Made by a program: the position numbers and the translations under genes. Of a DNA stretch of 64,000 nucleotides, positions 21,013 through 31,863 are shown piece after piece. Where the stretch lies: assembly GCF_001704415.2 (NCBI RefSeq), contig NC_030826.1:57927362-57991361 (forward strand). Reading direction: 5' to 3'. Below the pieces are notes generated by a model. That model saw only the letters and a list, made by a program, of their open reading frames with translations, did not search any database and was not told where the DNA came from. This stretch comes from Capra hircus (lineage: Eukaryota > Chordata > Mammalia > Artiodactyla > Bovidae). The stretch's first letter is position 1, and every line of letters starts with the position of its first letter.

Positions 21013-21463
21013 TGTGCCCTGGGCATCACTTTATTTCTGCCACTCGCTGCAGGGGGTGGGGAAGCCAGCGTGGCAGCCTCGCCGGCCTCAGGCCCCATCG
21101 GACACATTTCCCTCCACATTCGTCCCCTCTGAGACCTCGGTGTGTGTTTAGCAGCTTTAGTTCCAGTATCCTGGAAACTGAGCCGTGCTCACACCACCAC
21201 CCCAAGCAAGCGGGGCTCCTGAGAGCTGAGACTTCTGGATACAGAGTATTCCTGGTTTCCAGAAGGGGTCACATTCTTCTGAGCAGCTGATGTATGGTGT
21301 CCAAGCTTCATTCTCCCTCGTAGTGGGGCCTCTGGGGAGAGCTGCACATTTAAATGGAGGGGAAGCTTAAGTCATTTGGGGAGACCTTTGCTTGTGTCTC
21401 TACCTGCTCCTTCTGCTGGACAAGATTGATTCAACTGTTCAGCATTAATTTATTGAGTATCTG
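21013..21463. other. No recognised element
   Basis: About 450 bp unassigned; no coding signal. Confidence 0.4.
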
Positions 21464-21679
21464 GGCTTCCCCAGGTGGCTCAGAGGTAAAGAACCTACCT
21501 GCAATGCAGGACATACAGGTTTAATCCCTGCGTTGGGAAGATCCCCTGGAGGATCCCACTCCAGTATTCTTGCCTGGAGAATCCCATGGACCACGGACCC
21601 TGGCAGGCTATAGTCCATGGGGTCACAAATCTGATCTCTTTTTCTTTAATCAAAGAGTCGGACATAACTGAGCGACCAG
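21464..21679 (+). repeat. Bov-tA SINE with internal 25-base insertion
   Basis: Sense: GGGCTTCCCCAGGTGGCTCAG, GGGAAGATCCCCTGGAGGAT, ATGGGGTCACAAA, then about 25 extra bases (21630-21653) before GAGTCGGACATAACTGAGCG. Confidence 0.94.
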
Positions 21680-22036
21680 ACACCAGCCGCGACGTTGAGC
21701 ATCTGTCCCGGGCCAGGGACTGGGGAGGCAGTCATGAGCGAACCTGACCCGGAAGCTCATATCCGGGAGGGGGGAGCCACAGGGAAGCCGTGTTGTCGGG
21801 TCTGAAGACTCTCCTGAGAGGGGAGTGTCAGCTCCATGCCTCCTGCTCCTCACCTGCTGTCTGTGGTCCTTTACGAGTCTTTTCCCATCAACCTTCAATT
21901 ATAACCTGAGGCTACAGTGGTCCGGCTGGCAGGCTTCTTCCTGCTCCAGGTACCAGGGAGGCAGTTTTTACTGAAGGTTAGCATCCATGATGATCACGTG
22001 GAGAAGGTGTGAAAATGCAGATTCCCTGGCCTTCTG
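21680..22036. other. No recognised element
   Basis: About 350 bp unassigned. Confidence 0.4.
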
Positions 22037-22246
22037 TGTTGTTTTGTCTCTCAGTGATGTCCAACTCTTTTGTGGCCTCCTGGACTGTAGCCCACCAGGC
22101 TCCTCTGTCCGTGGGATCCTCCAGTAAGAATACTGGAGTGTGGGTTGCCCTGCCCTCCCCCAGGGGATCTTCTGACCCAGGGATTGAACCCACGTCTCCC
22201 ACACTGGCAGGTAGATTCTTTACCGCTGAGCCACCTGGGAAGCCTG
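22037..22246 (-). repeat. Bov-tA SINE
   Basis: Antisense: TGTCTCTCAGTGATGTCC, CCTCCTGGACTGTAGCCC, CCCAGGGATTGAACCCACG, CTGAGCCACCTGGGAAGCC. Confidence 0.95.
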
Positions 22247-22540
22247 GCTTGGCCCTTAGAGGCTCTGAGTTAGAGGGCCAGAGGTAGGGTTTAAAAATCT
22301 GCCTTTTAAATGAGAATGCTGGAGGAGTGTGGAAATGTGTGCCCTGCAGTTTGAGAGCACTCTCCTAGAGCCAGAGGCCTCTTGCTCTTTTCCTTGGTAT
22401 TCCCACAAAATGCAATAGGATGCAAAAAATCATGAAAGCTGAAAATAGCAAACAGTGGGGGGAGAAAAATTCTTTTGGTGAAATTAGCAACTCAATTAAA
22501 TGTTGGTTGAATGGAATTGGATTCCTGTTACTGTAGGTTT

Positions 22541-23330
22541 TTTGTTTAAAAACTATTTTTTTTCTGAGTAATTTCAGGTTCATAACAGAACTGAGAGGAA
22601 GGTCCAGAGATTTCCCAAAGACCCCTTGCACCCCCACAGATGCACGGCCTCCCGCAGGATCCACATCTCCCGCAGAGTGGTACTCTTGTTGAAATTGACA
22701 AAGCTACACTGACACACCGTCATCACGTAAAGTCGGCATTCACAACAGGGTTCGCTCTTGGTGGCGTACATCGTATGCATTTGGACAAATGTATAATGAC
22801 ATGTATCTACCATTACAGTGCCATGCAGAACAATTTCAGTTCAGTTCAGTCGCTCAGTCGTGTCTGACTGTTTGTGACCCTATGGACTGCAGCATGCCGG
22901 GCTTCTCTGTCCATCACCAGCTCCCAGAGTTTGCTCAAGCTCATGTCCACTGAGTCGGTGATGCCCTCTGACCTCTCATCCTCTGCTGTCCCCTCCTCCT
23001 TCTGCCTTCAGTCTTTCCCTGCTCTAAAATTTCACTGCCCTAAAAATCCTCTGTGCTCTGCCTATCCATCCTTCCCTGCTCCCTGACCCCGGCAACCCCT
23101 GACCCTTTACTGTCTCTAGTTGTGCCTTTTCCAGAATGCCATGTAGTTAGAACCCTACAATCTGTAGCCTTTTCAGGCTGCCTTCTTTCAGTTAGTAATG
23201 TGCGTTCCTCCACATCTGTCTCATGGCTTGGTACTTCATTTCCGTTTAGCACAGAATAATACTGTTGCCTACTTGGATCACAGATGGTTTTCCTATTGCT
23301 TGTTTTTAAAGACCTTGAGGTAGAAGGTAC
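22541..23330 (-). mobile_element. Old L1 3' region interrupted by BovB
   Basis: Antisense old L1: AACTGAGAGGAAGGTCCAGAG, TGTTGAAATTGACAAAGCTACACTG, GGACAAATGTATAATGACATG, then after the insertion TTTCACTGCCCTAAAAATCCTC, CTTTTCCAGAATGCCATGTAG and TGTAGCCTTTTCAGGCTG. The two halves are collinear around the BovB at 22839-23027. Confidence 0.82.
22839..23027 (-). mobile_element. Short BovB 3' insertion nested in old L1
   Basis: Antisense BovB from GTTCAGTTCAGTCGCTCAG to TTCAGTCTTTCCCTGCTCT, only 189 bp. Flanked by AATTTCA at 22832-22838 and 23028-23034, which fits the L1 sequence on both sides. Confidence 0.92.
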
Positions 23331-24599
23331 CGTGTTTACATCAGCTCTAGGCTCCTTTTTCCTTTCAATAAAAAGTAGAAGATTCACATGTCTCGTGGTA
23401 TTTGATTGAAAAACTTTCCATCACACTTGAATTTCTTAGGATTAACCACAGGTGCTGAGCCTCACCTGGAACAAGACAACAAGGCAAGTAGATGAGAAGG
23501 TCATGGCGGTCACCTGTGTCCATCCTGCGACCGACAGGTGAAGTGGTGGAGAGCTGCTCCGAGGGGAGTGTCCTCACTCTGGAGCTGGTCTTTGGACTCA
23601 TGTACCAGCGTTTCTGTGTTTGGCTTGGGGACCAAGCAAAGTCTTGCCAGACAACTTAAGGAGCTGTGGGTCTTGGACAAATCCCATGCCCTCTCTGAGC
23701 CTTGGTTTGCTTATCCGCAAATCAGTGGTTCCCAAGATCTCCTCTAACTCTGACGTGACACAGCGTGGCCACATCAAAGCCAGCTTATCGCCGTAGCCTC
23801 CTTATCCCCATCCAGGCTGCCTCGGTCCTGTTGCCAGCCTCTTTCGGAGACTGGGATGAGACACAGGGAAACCCCACTCAGTGCTTATCGACAGACGGCT
23901 CCTTGGTTCTCAGGCTTGCCCGTTCTTCGTCTGGCACACTTCTGAAATATCTGAGTGGGCTGGAAGGAAGGCAACTGGAGACAGTTTCCCCCACCCCTCC
24001 GTGGGGATTCCCCCCTCCTCTTCCTGCGTCTCCATTCAGCTGCCAATGCTCAGGGCCCCTGACCCCGGAGCTAACTTCCCACCCACTTCTCGTGACTCAT
24101 ACCTTTCATCACGTCTCAGAAGAGAGGCGCCTGTCACCTCCTTCTCCCTGAGGTTGGAAGGGCCTTGGGCAGAATCTGAGCTGGAACCCAGTGCAGCGGC
24201 ACCAGGAACCACCCTCGAGCAATTCGTGAAGCTGGGCGGTCTGCTTCCAGCTGAGTCCTGGGCGCGTTGGCCTGCAGGGAGTTTCCTGCTTCCCAGCGCC
24301 GTTCCTCCCTTCCTGCTTGAAGCCTTCGAAAGAGGAAGGAAGGCTTTCTCGCTTCTTTGGCCGCTGTCCTCTTTGAGACATGATTCTGAAGGACGCTGAG
24401 GATTCTTTGCTTCGGAGGGAAGAAGTCTGTGTTTTTCACTGGCAGTGTGCAGCAGGAATGGGCAGGCTCAGCGCTGGCCTTGAAATGCAGACCACCAGCG
24501 TCTCGCCTCCCTCTGCGGGGGCTGACCCTTTTCCTGCGAGGCTTCCGGAGAGGGTCTTCGAGCAAAACCCAACCAGAGCCCTTGCCAATGTGCTTGGGG
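23331..24599. other. No named element except one MIR
   Basis: About 1.27 kb, largely unassigned. Large overlapping frames occur on both strands at 23881-24619, which argues against any one being coding. Confidence 0.4.
23655..23765 (+). repeat. MIR SINE
   Basis: Sense MIR: GGTCTTGGACAAATCCCATGC, CTCTCTGAGCCTTGGTTTGC, TTATCCGCAAATCAGTGG, TCTCCTCTAACTCTGACG. Confidence 0.65.
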
Positions 24600-24690
24600 G
24601 AGGAAAGCTTACTTGACATCAGCTTTACAGTGCGTTCCTGTAATTACAGCTCGATGCTAAAGCGCTAAATGGTTATTATTATGAAGCCAG
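24600..24690. promoter_or_regulatory. Candidate conserved non-coding block
   Basis: Contains the palindrome TGTAATTACA at 24639-24648 inside AT-balanced, repeat-free sequence (CATCAGCTTTACAGTGCG before, GCTCGATGCTAAAGCGC after). The look is that of a homeodomain-bound enhancer; conservation is not tested. Confidence 0.25.
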
Positions 24691-26139
24691 GGTGTTTGCT
24701 GCCAAGGCTATAGGAAAGACACCAACACAAGGTTTAGGGAAATCAAGGGTTTTTACTGGATTTGAGACTAAGGAGGGGTGGCGAGAACAAAAGATAGAGG
24801 TCTTAGTCATGTATGCAAAGGTACCTTCGACTGCAGAACCTTAGACAGGAGGCAGAGCCGAGACTTAGAAAGTACGTATACAGGTTCAGGTGCCCATTTT
24901 CAAGGATTCTGGAATATGTAGGCAGCTTCAATGTTGAAATGTATACTTCCACAAACCCCAACTCAGTTCCAAGTGTTTACACAGCTCACCATGCGCTGGT
25001 CATCGTCCCAAGCACGCTACATATATCTGCTCATTCAGTTCAATTTCTGTTGAGTTTCGTCATTTCCAGACTCGTGGAATTTTCACCCAAAGACATCTAG
25101 TGAAATCTGGGGTCGCTCCTCCCCAAAAAGAGCTCTTGGCCTGGGGTCAGATCATTCTAGATTCCAGCCCACACTTTCCCTGTTAGCGTCTGCATCTCTG
25201 CCTGACGTTTCCAATCCTGGGAATGTTGAACCCAGGACAAGAGCTAGCTCACAGGAATGGGAGGGGGGGACAGCATGGAGAATGGAGAAGGGGGCATAGG
25301 AGGGATGGAGAAAGGACCGGGAGCGGAAATCAAGCTCGGAGGGAAGCTGAGGCCAACCCAGTTGAGGTTGTTTCTCCTGAGAGGGACCATCCAAGCAGCA
25401 GGAGGGAGACATGTTCTAAACGCTGAGATGTCTGGAGTTTCTGTCTGCGCCACTGCGCCCCTTAGCTTCTTGTGAGCAGGTTCATCTCATGGTGGGGAGC
25501 AAGCAGGCACTGATGAGCTAATGCTCCCAGGAACTCGGGAGGAGGGCCCGCCTTTCCAGCCAGGGCAGCGTCTGGATCTTTGGAGGACTGGTTTTGAGGA
25601 AGGGCCGGAGTCAGGTTTGATGCAACGTAACCAGGCAACAAACACCCTGGCTCTGCTCAGATGCCGTGAAGTGTCTCCGTCCATCTCTGAGCATCTTCTC
25701 TCTCCTTCCTTCCCTGCTTGGCACCGTTCATGCGTTGCTGGTGCTGACTGGAGGGAGCTGATGGTGACGGTCCAGGCATGTCGAGATTCTTCCCAGGAGC
25801 CCTTTGTTGCCATGGTCAAAGCAATGCTTCTGCCTGAGTGAGGGGCTAGGGTTGGGGGGCCCCGGGCTGGGTGGAAAGGGCCCTGGGTGAGGTCAAAGCA
25901 GAGGATGCCTGTTAACACGGGTCAGAGGTCAAATACTGGGAGGTGGCATCGGAGAACCAGAGGTAGGCCACTTAGGAAAGGTTTGGGATCCCGTAATGAT
26001 GAAATGGTGCCTCGCTTAGGACAAAGCCAAGGGTGCCTGGGGCAGCCGTGGGGGAAAGCTCTCGGAAGCTGGGGTTTCCTTCACGGTTGCATTTGTGGAT
26101 GGGTGAAGGGGTCAGAGGGAATGTGGGCAAGTTCTTGTC
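24691..26139. other. No recognised element
   Basis: About 1.45 kb of mostly unassigned DNA. 24950-25090 may be decayed MIR. 25240-25345 is purine-rich. Two X-box-like motifs lie at 25627-25639 and 25807-25820. Confidence 0.4.
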
Positions 26140-26245
26140 TCTCTTGTTTCCTTATAAAGGGACGCAGAGGGCTAAATGACACAGTGCATGTGGAGTTCCT
26201 GATACAGTGCCTGACGCATTATCAATATTCAATACATTAGCTTTC
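26140..26245 (+). repeat. MIR SINE 3' part
   Basis: Sense tail: TGATACAGTGCCTGACGCATT followed by CAATATTCAATACATTAG. Decayed. Confidence 0.5.
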
Positions 26246-28064
26246 AGGGTTATGTTTTGTTAATAAATAATTGTTACTAATAAAAACCAGTTGGCTGTTA
26301 GACTCAGGTGTGCAAAATAATAGGTAGGTTCTCATTAGTTATCTCTTTTTTCTACACAGTGTTGGTACATAATATCAATAGTGTGTATATAGGTGCTTTC
26401 TTAAGACAGAAAACACTTAGTAGGTCAACGGACTAAGAGGTAAAGTGAGGAGAGAGAGAGAGAGAAATAAAGAATGCAGGGAACTTTCAGGGAGGTTATG
26501 GAAGAAACGAGCGTGAAGCTATGGATTCACCGGGGGTGGAAGGGCAGGTCTGGTTTGTATTCGAGATACCAGGAAGGAGGTACGGGTCGCGGTACAGGTA
26601 GGTTAGGTTCCGAGTGAGGAAGTTTATAGCTGATTGTTTCTTTTTTGTTTTTCAATGAAATAAGAAGCAGGGTCATCGCTATTGGGAAAGATGGCAGCAG
26701 GGGCTGAAATGTTGACAGTGTTGCTAGGAGAATGAGGGATGGGACTGATCTGAAAATTCTAGGCGAATTGCTGAGCACCGTGAAGGACTCAGCCAGGATG
26801 GGCTCTCGGCTTTGCCCTCCTGCCCACGTGCCGGGTCTGTGAGCAGTTCTCCGGCCTTGCCCAGCCGTCAGGAAGCGGGACCAAAGCAGACCTTTGGTTG
26901 GCCTGGTCCAGGAGTGGGGTTGGAAGTGAGAAGACAAGCAGCGTAGCTTTTGTTACTGGCAGAGAGTGGCCATAGCAGATGGGCTTAACGGGGAAGCAAA
27001 TGACACCAGGAGGGAGGTGACAAACTGGGCGAAGAGGGAGGAGCCCCGGCTTTGCAGAACATGATGAGGTGAGAGCGTGGGCAGAGAGGAAAGCGCTGGA
27101 AAGATAGGGCGTTGTGCCAGAGATCTCAGCCTTTAGAATATCAGACCGACGGGGGACCACTCTGGGTGATGGCAAGTCCAGGACGCCCTCAGAAGAGTGG
27201 GTTGGGTGGTGAAGAGCAAAGACAGTGAAAAGACACTGAAAGGGAGCTCCAGGAACCAGAACACTCTCGTGTCCACTGGACAAGGAGCCCCTCTGGGATG
27301 GCTGAAGGGTTTGTCCAAGAAAGACCCTATAGGGCATGAGAGTGAAGGACCCGGGAACTAAAAGAAAGCAACCTCATCTTAGCGAAGATAACACCCCAAT
27401 TCTAAAGTCAGGGTTCTTGATAACATGGTCTCCTGGGCAAGCAGGGAGGGTCCCCATTCTCTTCTGACTCCTTGCCTGTTTCTGCCCAGCCACTGGCCGG
27501 GGGACCAATGCTGGCTTTTAACAGCAAAGGGGCACAGCTGGCTGTTTCCAGTGTACAGAGAAATGGAAACTTCGACCAGAGCCTCAAGGCTTTGCCCAAA
27601 ATGACACCCCCGTGGAGCTGACCTCAGTCTGTCCCTTCATCTCTCCGTCCTCCCCACTTGGCTCCCACTTTCGCGTTTAACCTATTGCAGCAAAGCTGGG
27701 TCAGCACGGGCCTCCTCCTTGCACGCCCTCCGGAGATTTGGCATTTAATTTGATACAGGGACCTAGAGGGAAATTTTCCACCTTGGCAGAGGGGTATACA
27801 AATCAGGAGGGACTGTTTTTCCTGCACAGCAACAAGAGGAATCAAATTATGACTTCTTCTTTCTCCCGTCCAACTCTCTTGCTATTTATGTAGATGTAAC
27901 GGTTCCGTAAAAATACCTTTAGCTCAGAAAAAGCCCTCTCTTAACCCAAAGCATCCCAAGTTGCTATATTTTTAATTTTAGTAGTAGGTATGCTTTCATC
28001 TCTTTCCACTTCCACTTAGAAAAAAGTGGTCTATCAATGCATATACATCCCGCCTCCCTAGGTG
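26246..28064. other. No recognised element
   Basis: About 1.8 kb without a named repeat. It has a GA run at 26450-26466 and minus-strand frames up to 182 codons at 26789-27337 without recognisable domains. The left arm of the 38-bp inverted repeat is at 27416-27453. Confidence 0.4.
27416..27453 (+). repeat. Left arm of 38-bp perfect inverted repeat
   Basis: Begins CTTGATAACATGGTCTCC and ends AGCAGGGAGGGTCC. Its exact reverse complement is at 28817-28854. Identity stops abruptly at both edges. Confidence 0.97.
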
Positions 28065-28272
28065 TGTCTCATTGGAAAAGACCCTGATGCTGGGAGAGAT
28101 TGAGGGCAGGAGGAGAAGGGGGCAATGGAAAATGAGATAGTTGGATGGCATCACTGACTCAACGGACGTGAATTCAAGCAAAGTCCGGGAGACGGTGAAG
28201 GACAGGGAAGACTTGCATAGCAGTCTATGGGATCGCAAGAAGTCGGATACAGCTTAGTGACTGAACAACAAC
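28065..28272 (+). mobile_element. BovB LINE 3' fragment
   Basis: Sense: CTCATTGGAAAAGACCCTGATG, GGAGAGATTGAGGGCAGGAGG, GGATGGCATCACTGACTCAAC, TTAGTGACTGAACAACAAC. It lies between the 38-bp inverted arms. Confidence 0.94.
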
Positions 28273-28337
28273 AAAATTAAAATTTAGTTTTTTAAAAAAA
28301 GGATCAGGTCCTGAGATCCCTGGGTTTCATCCCGGCT

Positions 28338-28465
28338 TTACCATTGGCTGTGTGGCCTCGGGTAAATCTTCAAAACTCTCTGAATGCCAGTTTCTTTATG
28401 TGAAAACAAAAGGAAATCATAACCTCTTTATTCAGTTGTCAGGAAGATTAGATTTGACTGCACGC
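28338..28465 (+). repeat. MIR SINE
   Basis: Sense: CTTTACCATTGGCTGTGTGG, CCTCGGGTAAATCTTCAAAAC, CTCTGAATGCCAGTTTCTTTATG, GTTGTCAGGAAGATTAGA. Confidence 0.8.
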
Positions 28466-28816
28466 AGCCGGGTAACCGAAATGTAGAAACACGCCAGTTA
28501 AGGGAAGATCCTCAGTTCCCATCCACGTAGACGTCCATCCACCCATCTTCTGCCCTCAGGGCATGTGCTTCTGAGATGTTGAGCTACTTAAGACATGCTC
28601 CCCAAAGCTGTGGATCAGCTTTTTTGCTCGGTACAAATTAATCTGGAATGGATTTCATGACCAGGACCCATGCTCTGAAAACACTGATTAGTTCAGATGC
28701 CCGTGTGGGTGAATGGAAGTTTTGGAGACAGGGTTTTCTCTAGAGCGTAGTCCATCACGTCACTAGAAAACCATCTGGGTAAGAGCTTGACAGGAAGGTC
28801 CTCTGTCCTGAAAGCA

Positions 28817-28854
28817 GGACCCTCCCTGCTTGCCCAGGAGACCATGTTATCAAG
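28817..28854 (-). repeat. Right arm of 38-bp perfect inverted repeat
   Basis: Begins GGACCCTCCCTGCT and ends GGAGACCATGTTATCAAG. No matching short direct repeats are seen outside the two arms, so this is not the end structure of a cut-and-paste transposon. Confidence 0.97.
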
Positions 28855-28889
28855 TAGTGGTGGCCAGGAGCCTCAGATATGAAGACAAG

Positions 28890-28985
28890 AACTAGGGCTG
28901 GAGCTTACTTCAAGCCCTCACTGTGTTCTGGGCGCTGCGCTAGCTGCTTCCTATTTTTAACATTTTAAAGGTATTTAGTAACATT
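28890..28985 (-). repeat. MIR SINE 3' part
   Basis: Antisense: ACTTCAAGCCCTCACTGTG, TTCTGGGCGCTGCGCTAGC. Decayed. Confidence 0.5.
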
Positions 28986-30075
28986 CCTTTAAGGAATAGG
29001 GAAAGTGGGAATCCTGGAGAAAAGGAATTCCGGATAGTCCAGCTTTTAAACTACCTTTGCGTTTTAAAACATGAGTACCGACTGGTTTGTTCAAAGTCGT
29101 TTTCTGCAAACAGAATTGAAAGGAACAGGGGTCCCCATAGGTGGGCATGACCCAGGGCCACCTCTGGACCAACGATAGACTATTAAGTCCGAAGAAGTCA
29201 GGGATCTCCAACTGTTTGGCTCATCCTTGTACAGTGCTTAGCAGATGATCGGTGATCGATACAGGATTTGATGTCCAGGGCTGCAGCAGCCATTTGGTGA
29301 CCATGAGGACAAGGGGAGACAATTTCAAGGGAGGTGACCCAGAGCCCTAACACCTCTGAACTGCCAAATTAACCCACTCCGTGACCATCTGTCTCCATCC
29401 CTCTTGCTTTACGCATAAATGTCTTCAGTTCAAAGTCATCTTTCCCCAGTGGCTGTTTTTCTAAACGCACGGCCAGAGAGAACCTAACTGACCCAGTCTC
29501 TAAACCTGAGCTTGGATGGGTCACCGTCTCAGCTGGGCGATCACTCCTGATGGAACACAACGGCAGCCACCTGTTTCTCAAGGCTATGCTGTGAAATCTG
29601 CCAGGACCCCTGGGCTGATCTCTCCCACTTTGAAACTCTCTCTTTGCACGTGAGAGTCGAGTTCCCCACAGTGCCGGTGGCAGAGAATGAGCCTGGCAGT
29701 TTTGTGTTTGGTTTGTCAAGGTGCCACGTGGCGCTGGGTGCCAGGGCCATGTTATGTGATCTGAGCCATCTAGCTGACCTGCCTGTTGCTATGGCTCATG
29801 CGTGAGGAGCATAGCTGACATTCTTCCCCTCCTGGAGAATTCTACGCAGAAAGACACCTGCCCTGGTCCTCTGGGCATTTCCTCGTTCCTTTTGCGGCTG
29901 GATCTGCCATCTCTGAAACCTAAGCTGGGCTCGGGGTTGCGGGGGTGGGTGGTGGCGGGCAAGAGAGCATCAGTGTGTTCTGAGGTTTTATTAGCCAATC
30001 GTCAGACAAGACCGTGAATTTCCATAAGCATTCAGGTCAGAGTTGTTGTGAGTACATCTGTGTTGCTTGGAGATC
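28986..30075. other. No recognised element
   Basis: About 1.1 kb unassigned, no coding signal. Confidence 0.4.
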
Positions 30076-30089
30076 AAGAAGCTCAGTTT

Positions 30090-30269
30090 GGGGGCTTCCC
30101 TAGTGGTCCAGTAGCCAGGACTCTGAGCTTCCAACGCAGGGGGCCTAGGTTCCACCCCTGTTCACATCAGTAGACCCCGCAGGCTGTAATGAAGATCAAA
30201 GACCCTGCGGTCTGCACCTAAGACCCAGCACAGCCAAATAAGTGAATACATAAAAGTAAATATTTTTAA
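30090..30269 (+). repeat. CHR-2 type SINE
   Basis: Sense: GGGCTTCCCTAGTGGTCCAG, CAACGCAGGGGGCCTAGG, CACCTAAGACCCAGCACAGCC, then an A-rich tail. Probable duplication AAGAAGCTCAGTTT (30076-30089) against AAGAAGTTCAATTT (30270-30283), 12 of 14 matching. Confidence 0.92.
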
Positions 30270-30366
30270 AAGAAGTTCAATTTCAATTCCTCAAACATGT
30301 CACCCTCATATGGGGCTGGTTGTCTGGGAAGAACCATCTCTTTCCAGTAACCACTGAATCTCCTCT

Positions 30367-30568
30367 AAGTCAATTCAGTTATATCCTACTCTTTGTGACC
30401 CCATGGACTGTAGCCTGCCAGGCTCCCCTGTCCATGGGATTCTCCAGGCAGGAATACTGGAGGAGGCTGCTGCGCCCTCCTCCAGGGGATCTTCCCGATC
30501 CAGGGGCTGAATCTGCGTCTCCTGCATTGACAGGTGGGTTCTTTACCAGCGCACCACCTGGGAAGCCC
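30367..30568 (-). repeat. Bov-tA SINE
   Basis: Antisense: AAGTCAATTCAGTTATATCC, CCATGGGATTCTCCAGGCAG, GATCCAGGGGCTGAATCTGCG, CGCACCACCTGGGAAGCCC. Confidence 0.95.
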
Positions 30569-30675
30569 TCCCTACCCTTTCGTCACTCCTTTTCCCCTGT
30601 GTAGTGAATAAATATTTTTCTTGTGTGGGGAGGCACTTTGAGACTCAGCAACCATTCATTCCATTTCCCATCACT

Positions 30676-30979
30676 GTTCAGTTCAGTTCAGTCGCTCAGT
30701 CGTGTCTGACTCTTTGTGACCCCATGAATCGCAGCACGCCAGGCCTCCCTGTCCATCACCAACTCCCGGAGGTCACTCAGACTCACGTCCATCGAGTCCG
30801 TGATGCCATCCAGCCATCTCATCCTGGGTCGTCCCCTTCTCCTCCTGCCCCCAATCCCTCCCAGCATCAAAGTCTTTTCCAATGAGTCAACTCTTCTCAT
30901 GAGGTGTCCAAAGTACTGGAGCTTCAGCTTTAGCATCATTCCTTCCAAAGAAATCCCGGGGTTGATCTCCTTCAGAATG
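30676..30979 (-). mobile_element. BovB LINE 3' fragment
   Basis: Antisense from CTGTTCAGTTCAGTTCAGTC (the pentamer tail) through CATCGAGTCCGTGATGCC to GTTGATCTCCTTCAGAATGG. 5'-truncated. Confidence 0.95.
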
Positions 30980-31060
30980 GATACTTTGGAGTTATTTATT
31001 TAGGTCAGGTTGGACTCATGGGTTCTCATTTTTACTAGTCATGGGCTGTTCTGTCCTTGG

Positions 31061-31212
31061 GCTCCCAGGTGGAGCCTGGGTCGGGGAGATCCTCTGGAGG
31101 AGGGCATGGCAACCCACTCCAGTATTCTTGCTGGAGAATCCCAAGGGCAGAGGAGCCTGATGGGCTCCATGGGGTTGCAAAGAGTCGGACACGACTGAAT
31201 CGGCTTAACACC
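31061..31212 (+). repeat. Bov-tA SINE, head deleted
   Basis: Sense: GGCTCCCAGGTGGAGCCTGG, GATCCTCTGGAGGAGGGCAT, GTATTCTTGCTGGAGAATCCC, AGAGTCGGACACGACTGAAT. About 50 bases of the head are missing. Confidence 0.93.
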
Positions 31213-31863
31213 GTACAGCTCATTCCGTCATTAATTTTTGTCTCTCAAATGATCTCAGATTTGGCAAGTGGGACCGCCTTCAAGCTGATTTGAGGCCCTT
31301 TTGAGATGTCCTCTCCATGTTTTAAGTACTTTCTTTATTTGTGGCAGAACAGAGTGGTCCATGGTCACCTCCTGCTTTCCCTGCCCAGCCCTGAAATCGG
31401 TGATTCCTTCAAGGATCCCGGGTCCCTTTATTGGAAAATGATGTGCCGGTCTGGGAATGTCCTCATCACTTCTAGGGTGTTGCTTCTCCCAGACCATCTC
31501 AGTGGAAGATGTGTGCACACACATACGTGGAAGAGTTTACAACACTCGTTTAAGTATATACTTAAATTTACATCCCTCTTGATTTCTGCATCCCTCTCCA
31601 TCCAGTGAAAACTACAGGTTTCATCATCTCCACTTTCAGTCCAGCACCACAGGGCTCATTCTTGTTTTCTCCCGTTCTGCAGCTGTAGCTCTCTTTCCCA
31701 ACAGGGAGAAATTTGGCTTCTGTTGTCTTCATGACAGTTACCCATTTGATCAATCCCTTCATGTACAACCCAGATCTTATCGCAACTGCCACTCCTCCTC
31801 CTCCTAATGCTCCTTGATCTTGCTTGAGCTCCAAGGCCCCCATGACGAGTTTCTCCTCCTATG
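31213..31863. other. No recognised element
   Basis: About 650 bp unassigned; no coding signal. Confidence 0.4.

Noticed and set aside
27416..28854. 38-bp inverted arms as terminal repeats of a DNA transposon
   Set aside because: No target-site duplication outside the arms and no transposase or hAT/mariner-like end motif.
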